Source of the DNA: Nevskiaceae bacterium
GTDB lineage: Bacteria; Pseudomonadota; Gammaproteobacteria; Nevskiales; Nevskiaceae
Assembly (NCBI GenBank): GCA_004298465.1
Contig: SCRT01000001.1
Span: 62,001-126,000 of the forward strand
Length of the DNA stretch: 64,000 nucleotides
Direction of reading: 5' to 3'
In this document: positions 54,963 to 64,000 of the stretch, in pieces
How the letters are laid out: every line of letters begins with the position of its first letter
Numbering within the stretch: the first letter of the stretch is position 1
The notes under the pieces: model-generated
Told to the model about the DNA's origin: nothing
Databases searched by the model: none
Seen by the model: the letters and a program-made list of their open reading frames with translations, nothing else
Translations under genes and position numbers: made by a program

Positions 54963-55401
54963 CCGCATTCTCCTTCCTGTGTTTCTTGATGGAACACCGG
55001 TACACGGGCTTTCTGTTTGCATATGAGACACATGCCGCAACGGAAAGCAAGCCGCAGCACCCGTGAGAATTCCGTGTATTTGTTCTTTATCACGTGTATT
55101 CAATGATTTGCACGATTGCCTTGCATGCGCTCGATTGGCAGGCAAAGGGCCAATCTGCAGGGTAGCGGAATATCGCAGAGAGGTGGATTGGGGCCGTGCG
55201 GTGCCCCGACATCGACCCGGCTGTCGGCACCGGACGCAGAGCGTGCTATGTGTAGTGCGTTGCAACGGCATGGCGGGCTGTATCGCACGGTGATCCGTGC
55301 GGGTTTTCCGCTGTGGGGACACACGGCACGGGCCGCATGTTGAGACCACCCGTCCTGATGTGAAGACTGAAGAAAGCTGGGATTCGAAGGAGACAGACGT
55401 A
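54963..55401. promoter_or_regulatory. Divergent control region between regulator and porin genes
   Basis: A 439-bp gap with no gene. It contains an interrupted inverted repeat CGGTGCCCCGACA (55199-55211)/TGTCGGCACCG (55222-55232), with a 2-nt bulge and a 10-nt loop, and two GTGTATT motifs near 55073 and 55094. A TGGCAGG-N4-GGGCC sequence at 55136-55151 has GG/GC dinucleotides at sigma-54 spacing but a poor -12 element. The gap is long enough for an activator site far from the promoter. Confidence 0.4.
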
Positions 55402-56604
55402 ATGAGAGGAATCAAGAAGCGAGGTTCGGGGTTGCGGGCTTCATGCGCCGCAGCCGCCTTGTCGCTGGCGGTGTGCCCGCTGGCGGCCAATGCCGTGTCG
55501 TTCAGCGGCAACAACTGGAACGTGGATATCAGTGGCTTCATCAATGCCTTCTATACGACGGCGAGCTGTTCGGGCAGTTCGGTGGGGGGGTACGCGCTGG
55601 CGGGCGAGGCGCTGGGTTGCGGCGGGTCGGGTGAACGGACTTCGATCGGCAACGGTCTGTTGCCAAACGCGTTGATCACGAAATTCAAGACGCAGCAACA
55701 GGGCATCGACATCGGTGCGCAAATCAGCTTCATGAACAGCATCGCGACCGGAAACGGCATCACCCGCAACGGCTCCATTGACGTACGTCAGGCGTTCTTT
55801 ACCCTGGGCACTGCGGAATTCGGTACGGTGAAGCTGGGGCGCGACTACGGCATCTTCGGCTACAACGGCATCATCAACGACATGACGTTGCTGGGTGTCG
55901 GCGCGCCGGCCATCGCATTCCAGGATGGGCAGGCGCTGGGTGGCATCGGGCGCGTGTCCTTCGGTCATATCGGCGCGGGCTATACCTACCTCGGCAACTA
56001 CAGCCAGATTGTCTATACCTCGCCGACCTTCAACGGCCTGTCATTCACCGGCGGCGTGTTCAACCCGAGCGACAACCTGACCGGCAATTACGACGGCCGT
56101 ACCGTGCCGCAGGTGCAGGGAGCGGTGAACTACGGCAATGGACCATTCAAGGTCTGGGTTGGCGCCAAGGCACAGAAGTTTTACCAGAAACCAGTCACGA
56201 GTCCCGACAAGGGGTTCTGGATGAGCGCGGGTGAGATCGGCGGGTCTGTCGCTGCCGGGCCGTTGTCGCTGATGGCGAACGTGCAGGCCGGGCGTGGAAT
56301 CGGCATCCTGTCCGATGGAGACCAGGGGCCGACTACCGGCGTGAACTACCTTGTGCAGGCAAACTACCAGATCCTGCCAAAGTGGAAAGTTGGCTTGAAC
56401 TACGGCGTGAACCGCAACACCAAGGATCCGGGTGTGGCCTACGCGAACTTCAAGTCCAACGCGAACGCGACGGCGGGTCTGTATTATCAGATCACGAAGG
56501 CGATCAACTTGGATCTGGAGCTCGGCAAGACCTGGTCGAAGGACTATCTGGGCAACCAAGACCATGCAAACAGCGTCGCCGTCGGTGGCATGATCTTTTT
56601 CTGA
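55402..56604 (+). CDS. Outer-membrane porin
   Basis: Beta-barrel porin. Signal peptide to AANA|VSF (residues ~1-31), then alternating aromatic strands and the porin features VRQAFFTLGTAEFGTVKLGRDYGIFGYN; the protein ends in GGMIFF, a C-terminal Phe as needed for BAM recognition. Length 400 fits the 16-strand Gram-negative porin group. ATG 55402 has AAGGAG upstream. It precedes the dehydrogenase by 50 bp on the same strand, so it probably lets the alcohol substrate (or the lanthanide complex) into the periplasm; that role is inference. Confidence 0.85.
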   Translation: MRGIKKRGSGLRASCAAAALSLAVCPLAANAVSFSGNNWNVDISGFINAFYTTASCSGSSVGGYALAGEALGCGGSGERTSIGNGLLPNALITKFKTQQQGIDIGAQISFMNSIATGNGITRNGSIDVRQAFFTLGTAEFGTVKLGRDYGIFGYNGIINDMTLLGVGAPAIAFQDGQALGGIGRVSFGHIGAGYTYLGNYSQIVYTSPTFNGLSFTGGVFNPSDNLTGNYDGRTVPQVQGAVNYGNGPFKVWVGAKAQKFYQKPVTSPDKGFWMSAGEIGGSVAAGPLSLMANVQAGRGIGILSDGDQGPTTGVNYLVQANYQILPKWKVGLNYGVNRNTKDPGVAYANFKSNANATAGLYYQITKAINLDLELGKTWSKDYLGNQDHANSVAVGGMIFF

Positions 56605-56654
56605 GCATTCATTCCGGACTACAGAAACAAAAACTATAGGTACAGGAGACAAGG

Positions 56655-58358
56655 ATGAAACTGCATCTCAATCTGTTCGGCGTCGGTGCCGGGTTGGCAC
56701 TGGCGGCGTTTGCCGGCGGCGCGCTGGCCGCGCCCGCCTTTCCCGAGGTCACGCAGGCGCGGTTGGCCAACGCGCAGCATGACGATGGCTGGCTGATGTA
56801 TCGCGGCAGCTACAACAGCCAGGGCTACAAGCCTTTCGACCAGATCAACAAGGACAGCGTCAAGGGCCTGAAGGAAGTCTGGTCCTACAAGTACCCGCTG
56901 AAGCAGGGCTATGAGTCCCCGCCCGTCGTCAACGGTGACTACATGTTTGTCACCACGCCGCTTGACCATCTGTTGGTGTTCAACGCCACCACCGGCAAGC
57001 TGCTGTGGAAATACGAGAAGGATCTGTCCGACACCGGCCTGAAAACAGTGTGCTGCGACGTCGTCAACCGTGGCGTAGCCCTGCTGGGCGACACCGTGTA
57101 CATGGCGACGCTGGACAACTACGTCATCGCCTTTGAAGCCAAGACCGGCAAGGTAAAGTGGCAGAAACAGCTCATTGCACCGGATCTCGGTTACGCCATG
57201 ACGGTGGCACCGCTGATCGTCGGTGACAACGTGGTGGTCGGCGTTTCCGGTGGTGAATATGGTGCCCGCGGCTTCATCGAGGCGCTCAACGCCAAGACCG
57301 GCGAGCAGGCGTGGAAGACCTATTCCGTTCCGGCACCGGGCGAACCAGGTGGCGATACCTGGCCGAAAGGCGCCTACAAGACTGGCGGTGGTGCAACGTG
57401 GATCACGGGCACCTACGACCAGTCGACCGGCACGCTGTTCTGGGGCGTCGGCAATCCGGGGCCGTGGCTTGCCACGCTGCGTCCGGGCCTGAACCTGTGG
57501 ACTGACTCGGTAATCGCGATGGATGCGAAGACTGGCAAGATCAAATGGGGCTTCCAGTACACGCCGAACGATACTTGGGACTATGACGGCGTGAACGAAA
57601 CCGTGATGACGGACGTCACCTACGAAGGCAAGAAGCACAAGGCCCTCGTGTCCGCCAGCCGCAACGGCCTGTTCTATGCCATCGACCGCACCGACGGCAA
57701 GCTGATCTACGCCAAGCCGTTTGTGACGGCGACCTCCGTCATCGGTTCCATCGATGGTCGCATGGTGACGGACGCGGCGAAGCGCCCCGGCATCGACCAC
57801 GAAATCTTCACCTGCCCGAGCTTCCTGGGCGGCAAGAACTGGTGGCCGATTTCCGTCAGCCCGCAGACGAACATGGCCTATGTTCCGGCCATGCACACGT
57901 GCATGACGATGTCCGGCACGACCGTGTCCTACAAGGCGGGTCTGCCGTTCCTTGGCGAGCAGTTCAACGTCATGGAAGACCCGGCATTCAAGGGCCACTG
58001 GGGTGACGTGATCGCCATCGACCTGAACACCGGCAACAAGGTGTGGAACCACACGACGAAGCTGCCGTGGAACGATGGCATGCTCAGCACGGCTGGCGGC
58101 CTGGTGTTTTCCGGCAGCGTGGACGGCTACTTCCATGCCTGGGATGCCAAGACCGGCAAACAGTTGTGGAAGAGCAAGAAGATGTCTTCCGGCTTCCTCG
58201 GCGTTCCGTCCACGTTCATGGTGGGTGGCAAGCAGTACATTGCCCTGTGGTCCGGTTTCGGCGGTGCGTCCCCGATCTGGGGCGGCGACATGGCCAAGGA
58301 CCCGGCCATGAAGGCCATCCCGCGCGGGGGTGAACTGCACGTCTTTACCCTGCAGTGA
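56655..58358 (+). CDS. PQQ-dependent alcohol dehydrogenase, predicted lanthanide-dependent (ExaA/PedH-like)
   Basis: Periplasmic eight-bladed quinoprotein that oxidises primary alcohols to aldehydes and reduces a cytochrome c. Signal peptide about 1-26. The vicinal Cys133-Cys134 pair that touches PQQ is in TVCCDVV; metal ligands are Glu201 (GGEYG) and Asn267 (GNPGPW); the catalytic base is Asp309. Asp311 follows in WDYDGVN: this Asp two residues on is the signature of lanthanide enzymes (XoxF, PedH), whereas calcium enzymes have a small residue. W-repeat sheets (WKYEKD, VWNHTT) occur throughout. Length 567. It resembles ethanol-type dehydrogenases more than XoxF methanol enzymes. AGGAGA precedes ATG 56655. 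Confidence 0.92.
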   Translation: MKLHLNLFGVGAGLALAAFAGGALAAPAFPEVTQARLANAQHDDGWLMYRGSYNSQGYKPFDQINKDSVKGLKEVWSYKYPLKQGYESPPVVNGDYMFVTTPLDHLLVFNATTGKLLWKYEKDLSDTGLKTVCCDVVNRGVALLGDTVYMATLDNYVIAFEAKTGKVKWQKQLIAPDLGYAMTVAPLIVGDNVVVGVSGGEYGARGFIEALNAKTGEQAWKTYSVPAPGEPGGDTWPKGAYKTGGGATWITGTYDQSTGTLFWGVGNPGPWLATLRPGLNLWTDSVIAMDAKTGKIKWGFQYTPNDTWDYDGVNETVMTDVTYEGKKHKALVSASRNGLFYAIDRTDGKLIYAKPFVTATSVIGSIDGRMVTDAAKRPGIDHEIFTCPSFLGGKNWWPISVSPQTNMAYVPAMHTCMTMSGTTVSYKAGLPFLGEQFNVMEDPAFKGHWGDVIAIDLNTGNKVWNHTTKLPWNDGMLSTAGGLVFSGSVDGYFHAWDAKTGKQLWKSKKMSSGFLGVPSTFMVGGKQYIALWSGFGGASPIWGGDMAKDPAMKAIPRGGELHVFTLQ

Positions 58359-58379
58359 AACGTTTTTGAGGAGATACGC

Positions 58380-59651
58380 GTGACAGAGCTTTATCGGAAT
58401 TTGTTGAGCCGTTGCGCGTCGCTGTCGGCCGCCGCCGTACTTTTGTACGGCGGCGTTGCCGGTGCGGCGACGCCATTGAGTGTGTGCCTGGATTCCGCCA
58501 GTCCGACGGCGAAGACGGCACAGGCGCTGGCGACGGCGGTCGCGCATGAAGAGGGGCGTTCCCTCAAGGTCTACACGTTCGACAGCAGCGGCGACGACGA
58601 AGGCTACGACGTTGGCAATTTCAGCAAGCTGGCGCACAAACATTGCGACCTGGTGATGGATTTTCCGGTCGATACGGATGCAACGTCCATCAAGTTGCCG
58701 GGCGTCCACATCACGAAACCCTATGCGCATACCGGCTTCGTGCTGGTGACGCCGAAGGCGGTGGATGCGAAGAAGCTGGAAGATCTGCCCAAGGGCAGTC
58801 TGGTGAGTGTGACGTATCTGACGACCCCAAATATCTATTTCGAAAGCTATCCGGAGTTGAGTGCAGATGTGGAGCGCAATACGTACACGTCGCTCGACGC
58901 ACTCGTGAAGGGCCAGGTCCAGGCCGCGATGCTATGGCGCCCGGCGGTCGTGCAGGCGCTTGCGAAGCGTGGGCTCAGCGGGCAGTACGTATTCAACGAC
59001 CTGACCCAGCCGCATTCCAGTTTCAATCTGGTGGCGCTGTACGCGGAGGAACATGCGGCGGATGCGGCCGAGTTCGAGAAGGTGATGATCGCAATGCAGT
59101 CTTCGGGCGAGCTGGCGAAGATTCTGGGCCCGTTTGCAGCTGCAGGGCCGCTGCCGACGTCGGCAGGCAAGTCGGTGCAGGTCGTGCAGGCGGCGCAGAG
59201 TAACGTTGTGCAGGTCGGTGATGCATTTGCCGCGGGTAGCGCGGCAGCGGCTACGAAGGGCGTGGTGCTGTCGAAGACGGCCAAGGCAGCGTCGGCTGCG
59301 GCAAGTGCCGGGGTGGCCAAGCCCGCCCTGTATACCGAAGCGCAGGCGCAAGCCGGCCACAAGAAATACATGGCGGATTGTGCGCAGTGCCATGGCGACA
59401 ACCTGGAGGGTTTCGTCGGGCCGGCGTTGACCGGCCGGCATTTCGCACCAGTCGCTTCAAATTTTCACGTCAAGGATATTTTTTCAATTATTTCCAAGAA
59501 CATGCCAGCTACCCAGCCAGGCAGCTTGAGCCAGGATGACTATGTGGACATCATGTCCTGGGTGCTGCACAAGAATGGTTATCCGGCTGGCGACAAGGCT
59601 TTGACTTTTGGTGACGCGACGCGCTCGGCACTACCCTTCGTATCGCAGTGA
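58380..59651 (+). CDS. Fused XoxJ-like periplasmic binding protein and cytochrome c
   Basis: One polypeptide with two parts. After a signal peptide (about 1-29) residues ~30-255 are a solute-binding-protein-3-like domain (PLSVCLDSASPTAKTAQALATA, LVMDFPVDTDATSI, KPYAHTGFVLVTPKAVDA, TLDALVKGQVQAAMLWRP-like SLDALVKGQVQAAMLWRPAV), as in XoxJ. An Ala/Val-rich linker (256-315) leads to a class I cytochrome c with CAQCH at 334-338 and probable Met375 axial ligand in NMPA. XoxJ and XoxG are normally separate genes beside xoxF. The start is GTG 58380 with GAGGAG upstream, 21 bp after the dehydrogenase. Confidence 0.87.
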   Translation: MTELYRNLLSRCASLSAAAVLLYGGVAGAATPLSVCLDSASPTAKTAQALATAVAHEEGRSLKVYTFDSSGDDEGYDVGNFSKLAHKHCDLVMDFPVDTDATSIKLPGVHITKPYAHTGFVLVTPKAVDAKKLEDLPKGSLVSVTYLTTPNIYFESYPELSADVERNTYTSLDALVKGQVQAAMLWRPAVVQALAKRGLSGQYVFNDLTQPHSSFNLVALYAEEHAADAAEFEKVMIAMQSSGELAKILGPFAAAGPLPTSAGKSVQVVQAAQSNVVQVGDAFAAGSAAAATKGVVLSKTAKAASAAASAGVAKPALYTEAQAQAGHKKYMADCAQCHGDNLEGFVGPALTGRHFAPVASNFHVKDIFSIISKNMPATQPGSLSQDDYVDIMSWVLHKNGYPAGDKALTFGDATRSALPFVSQ

Positions 59652-59706
59652 ATGGGGATTCGTGATCGCGCACCCTGCTTCTCGTGTGTGCAGTGGGTAG
59701 CTCTGG

Positions 59707-59736
59707 ACCCGATGTGCCCTGCGCATCGGGTTTTTT
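59707..59736 (+). terminator. Intrinsic terminator of the dehydrogenase operon
   Basis: ACCCGATG (59707-59714) pairs with CATCGGGT (59724-59731) around a 9-nt loop, followed directly by a run of six T (59731-59736). It lies 56 bp after the fused binding protein/cytochrome gene and 20 bp before the SoxZ gene, so SoxZ is probably reached only by read-through or its own promoter. Confidence 0.9.
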
Positions 59737-59755
59737 CTAAACGTGAGGGCGGGTG

Positions 59756-61292
<1,537 letters not shown>

Positions 61293-61545
61293 GGCGACGC
61301 TGAAGAGTCTGCTGCACTCGACATCTCGGGCGCGGCCCCAGAAGGAGCGGGCCTGCCCTTGCCTGTCTGCGGCACGGAACTGCGGTTGTCTGTTCGCAGG
61401 GCGGGGCGCTGATGCCGCCTTGAGGTATCGCACGTAGACGACCCTCCGCAGTGGATGCCTGCCGAGAATGCGGACGTGGTGTCGGGAATCCTCATGGACC
61501 CCTGCGTTCACCGCGGCTCCTGCGTTTCATCCTCGCACAACCCGA
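61293..61545. repeat. Dispersed intergenic repeat, copy 2
   Basis: Partner of 6749-6967, as described there: CTGCTGCACTCGACATCTCG near the tgt stop and AATCCTCATG...CTGCGTTTCATCCTCGCACAACC at the other end. The middle is unrelated or greatly diverged. Confidence 0.7.
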
Positions 61546-61552
61546 TCTTCGT

Positions 61553-61581
61553 TTGTTTTTCGCTATGTTGTGTAATATATA
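61553..61581 (+). promoter_or_regulatory. Promoter of the broken aldehyde dehydrogenase gene
   Basis: TTGTTT (61553-61558), a 17-bp spacer and TATATA (61576-61581) resemble a sigma-70 promoter, in an A+T-rich pocket. GAGGAG at 61607-61612 is a good ribosome binding site for ATG 61621. Expression signals survive although the gene does not. Confidence 0.5.
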
Positions 61582-61620
61582 ACGACTGGATACATGCAGG
61601 TTCAACGAGGAGAAAGCGTA

Positions 61621-63157
61621 ATGGATGCCGTGGCGAAAGAAGTGAGTGCGAACGTGGTCGCGATCGACCCGAAAGTCCGTGCGTTCCTGGGCAGGAAGCA
61701 GAAAAACCTGATCGATGGCTGATGGGTCGATGCCGCGTCCGGCCGGTCGTTCGACGTCTTCAATCCGGCGACGGGGGAAGTGCTGTGTCAGGCGGCTGAA
61801 AGTGACAAGGAGGATGTCGATCGTGCCGTCAGGGCTGCGCGCCAGGCTTTCGAGCACGGCCCGTGGTCCCGGATGACGCCTGCCGAACGCTCGCACATCA
61901 TCTGGAAGATCGGCGATCTGATCATGGCGCATGGCGCATGGCGAGGAGTTCGCCCAGCTCGAATCACTGGACAACGGCAAGCCCATCAACGTTGCGCGCG
62001 CCGCCGACGTGCCGCTGTCCGCCGAGGAATTCCGCTACATGGCGGGCTGGGCCACGAAGATCAACGGCGCCAGCATCTCCACTTCCATCGGCGCCATGAC
62101 GCCCGGCACCAGCTACCATGTCCCGCGAGCCGGTGGGGGTTTGCGGGCAGATCATCCCCTGGAATTTTCCGCTGTTGATGGCGGCGTGGAAACTCGCACC
62201 GGCGCTGGCAACGGGTTGCACGCTGGTGCTCAAACCGGCGGAGGAAACGCCGTTGTCCGCATTGCTGCTGGGCGAGCTGATGGCCGAGGCCGGCCTGCCG
62301 GATGGCGTCGTCAACATCGTCACTGGCTTTGGCGAAACGGCAGGGCTGCCATCGCCAGCCACCCCGGCATCAACAAGGTTGCGTTCACGGATTCGACCCT
62401 GGCGGGTAAGCTGTTGCTGAATGCCGCAGCAGGCAACCTGAAACGGCTGTCGCTTGAACTCGGCGGCAAGTCCCCGAACGTGATCTGCGACGACGCGGAC
62501 ATCGACGCCGCGATTGCCGGCGCCGCCCACGCGATCTTCTTCAACCAAGGTGAAGTGTGCACCGCAGGGTCGCGCCTGTTCGTCCACGAAAAGGTCTACG
62601 ACCGGGTCGTGGAAGGCGTCTCCGCCATTGCCGCTTCCATGAAGGTCGGCCCCGGCATGTGCACCGACACGCAGATGGGCCCGCTGGTCTCCAAGGTTCA
62701 ATTCGAGCGCGTAACGGGCTACCTCAAGGCCGGCGCCAAGGAAGGCGCACGTGCCGCGGTTGGCGGCAAGGCGGTAGACGGCCAAGGCTGGTTCGTGGAA
62801 CCGACCGTGCTGGTGGACACCCAGCCCCACATGAGCGTGGTCCGCGAGGAAATCTTCGGCCCGGTCGTGGCCGCGATTCCCTTCAGGAGCGAGGAAGACG
62901 GCGTCATCGCGCAAGCCAACGATACCGAATATGGCCTGGCGGCTGCCGTCTGGACGAGCAACGTGGGCCGTGCGCACCGCATTGCCGCCAGGCTCAAGGC
63001 CGGCACGATATGGGTGAACACCTACAACGTGTTCGATCCGGCGATGCCCTTTGGCGGGTTCAAGCAGTCCGGCTGGCATTGCGAGCACGGCGCAGACGTC
63101 CTGAACAACTACACCGAGACGAAGTCCGTGTGCGTGGCCTACCCCTCGCAAGGGTGA
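61621..63157 (+). pseudogene. Aldehyde dehydrogenase, disrupted
   Basis: A NAD-dependent aldehyde dehydrogenase gene with four lesions. Codon 34 is TGA (61720-61722) where homologues read DGxWVDA. A tandem 7-bp duplication GCGCATG at 61927-61940 shifts the frame. About five bases are missing near 62118 (before [17 protein letters not shown]). One G is missing near 62343 (after TGFGETAG). The two deletions add up to six, so the last part reads in the same frame as the middle. Identified pieces include [30 protein letters not shown], the catalytic Cys in GEVCTAGSR and the C-terminal MPFGGFKQSG. The intact 3' half spans about 62350-63157. Confidence 0.88.
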
Positions 63158-63479
63158 TCTCCTGTCAGGCTGTACCGGCCCGGTGATCCTCACCGGACCT
63201 TATTGTTTCCGGGCCTTGGCGAGGTCGAGCCACACCGTGTATGGACCTTGCGCAGAGCAGATCGACCTCGTCCTAATCGATCATCCGGTAAAGTTGGCGA
63301 TGTCTCGGACCTGGTGCGCAAACGACCATTTTTCTTGCGCGGATCATCAAGCGAGCGGCCTTCCCCGGTCGATAATCGCACCGTAGTTGATGGTAGTGGA
63401 GGCGCTCCGGTTCCGGACGGTCTTTGCCGCCGTGGGCGCGCCCTATTTCGATCCCATATCCGTTCCGGAGGTTACAACC
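63158..63479. other. Gap between broken and intact aldehyde dehydrogenase genes
   Basis: 322 bp with no gene I can support. A GGTGATCCTCACC hairpin-like sequence lies just after the pseudogene stop (about 63182-63194). GGAGG at about 63467-63471 is the ribosome binding site for the next gene. Confidence 0.5.
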
Positions 63480-64000
63480 ATGGAAGCCGCCAACAAGATC
63501 GGTTCGGAGGTTCCTCCGACGGTTCCGCGCCTGTGCCATTTCATCGGTGGCGTTGAGCGCGAGGCGTCCGGTGGGGCGACAATGCGGATCGAGAATCCGG
63601 CCACTGAGGAAGTAATCGCCACTGCGGCTCTCGGTACCGCCGAGGATGTGGACGCTGCCGTAAGTGCGGCGCGCGCCCAGTTTGACGGGGGCTCCTGGAG
63701 CCGTCTTTCCGGCGCCGAGCGGGGACTGCTGATTTCACGCCTGGCGGATCTGGTCGAGCGGGATGCGGAGCTGATTGCCGACTTCGATGCAACCTGCATC
63801 GGCCGGCCGCCTGTCGAACCCCGGCTGCTTGATCTTCCAAACGCGATCGGCACGCTGCGCACGTCTGCGGGTTGGGCCGACAAGATCGAGGGGCGGGCCA
63901 TTCCCACGCCCGGCTACATGGGGGCTCGGACGTTGTCGTACACCATCCGCGAGCCAGTGGGCGTCGTCGCGGCCATCGTGCCGTGGAATACGCCGTTCAT
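63480..64000 (+). CDS. Aldehyde dehydrogenase (N-terminal part, runs off window)
   Basis: N-terminal 173 residues of an NAD-dependent aldehyde dehydrogenase: FIGGVEREASGGATMRIENPATEEVIATAALG, the AAVSAARAQFDGGSWSRLSGAERG segment, and VGVVAAIVPWNTPF at the window end. The frame is clean, unlike the neighbouring pseudogene. The catalytic Cys and NAD-binding loop lie beyond the window. It may supply the aldehyde-oxidation step for the alcohol dehydrogenase nearby. Confidence 0.9.
   Translation, partial: MEAANKIGSEVPPTVPRLCHFIGGVEREASGGATMRIENPATEEVIATAALGTAEDVDAAVSAARAQFDGGSWSRLSGAERGLLISRLADLVERDAELIADFDATCIGRPPVEPRLLDLPNAIGTLRTSAGWADKIEGRAIPTPGYMGARTLSYTIREPVGVVAAIVPWNTPF

Noticed and set aside
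55136..55151. Sigma-54 promoter candidate TGGCAGG-N4-GGGCC
   Set aside because: GG and GC spacing is right but the -12 element is poor (GGGCC for TTGCA) and the site is about 250 bp from the porin start. No better site was found by eye.
61720..61722. In-frame TGA read as selenocysteine or suppressed stop
   Set aside because: Homologues do not have Cys or Sec at this position, and three further frame lesions in the same gene show ordinary decay.

Overview
This window is a continuous stretch of high-G+C proteobacterial chromosome. It has no rRNA, tRNA, phage, transposase or CRISPR array that I can see. The rpoZ-spoT-ridA-recG order, ubiquinone genes (ubiA and a di-iron coq7), rluF, slyX, glpD and a fadE-type gene all fit a gammaproteobacterium. 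The alkane hydroxylase, methylcitrate cycle and quinoprotein alcohol dehydrogenase suggest an aerobe that eats alkanes, alcohols and fatty acids. I cannot name the genus.

Layout. 1-7.9 kb: stringent response and housekeeping (rpoZ, spoT, ridA, recG, HerA-like ATPase, ubiA). 8.3-11.4 kb: TDA10/GLYK-type kinase, RssA-like patatin, tandem universal stress protein, ArsC-like protein. 11.7-16.5 kb: small exported protein, MalT/AlkS-type regulator, AlkB-rubredoxin fusion. 16.7-20.6 kb: thioesterase, transhydrogenase-type iron alcohol dehydrogenase, DEAD-box helicase. 20.6-26.3 kb: DUF3429 protein, a noncoding repeat cluster, then a minus-strand row sulP, MBL hydrolase, yhiN-like, rluF. 26.5-30 kb: msrB, a TetR-desaturase operon, YghU-like GST. 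30.2-33.5 kb: cyclase, acyl-CoA ligase and AlkA glycosylase in a tight operon. 33.6-40.3 kb: VWA protein, MAPEG protein, SanA-like protein, and glpD coupled to a FadE-like pseudoenzyme. 40.4-49 kb: coq7, two glycine-zipper lipoproteins, msrA, arfB, slyX, amt, hydrolase-OsmC fusion, mscS, enoyl-CoA hydratase, DUF2501. 49.2-52.9 kb: prpBCD. 53.1-60.1 kb: sigma-54 activator, porin, quinoprotein alcohol dehydrogenase, a fused binding protein/cytochrome c, and a lone SoxZ. 60.1-64 kb: tgt, a broken aldehyde dehydrogenase gene, and the start of an intact one.

The most interesting block is 53-60 kb. The alcohol dehydrogenase carries the Asp-Tyr-Asp signature of lanthanide-dependent enzymes. The next gene joins in one protein the two accessory functions usually encoded separately in lanthanide systems: a XoxJ-like periplasmic binding protein and a XoxG-like cytochrome c. 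With prpBCD on the other side of the regulator, and alkane hydroxylase elsewhere, a route n-alkane/alcohol to aldehyde to acyl-CoA and propionyl-CoA can be drawn. Other leads are a FadE homologue that seems to have lost its catalytic glutamate, a TetR gene whose promoter, operator and start codon imply a leaderless self-repressed mRNA, and several families of dispersed intergenic repeats.
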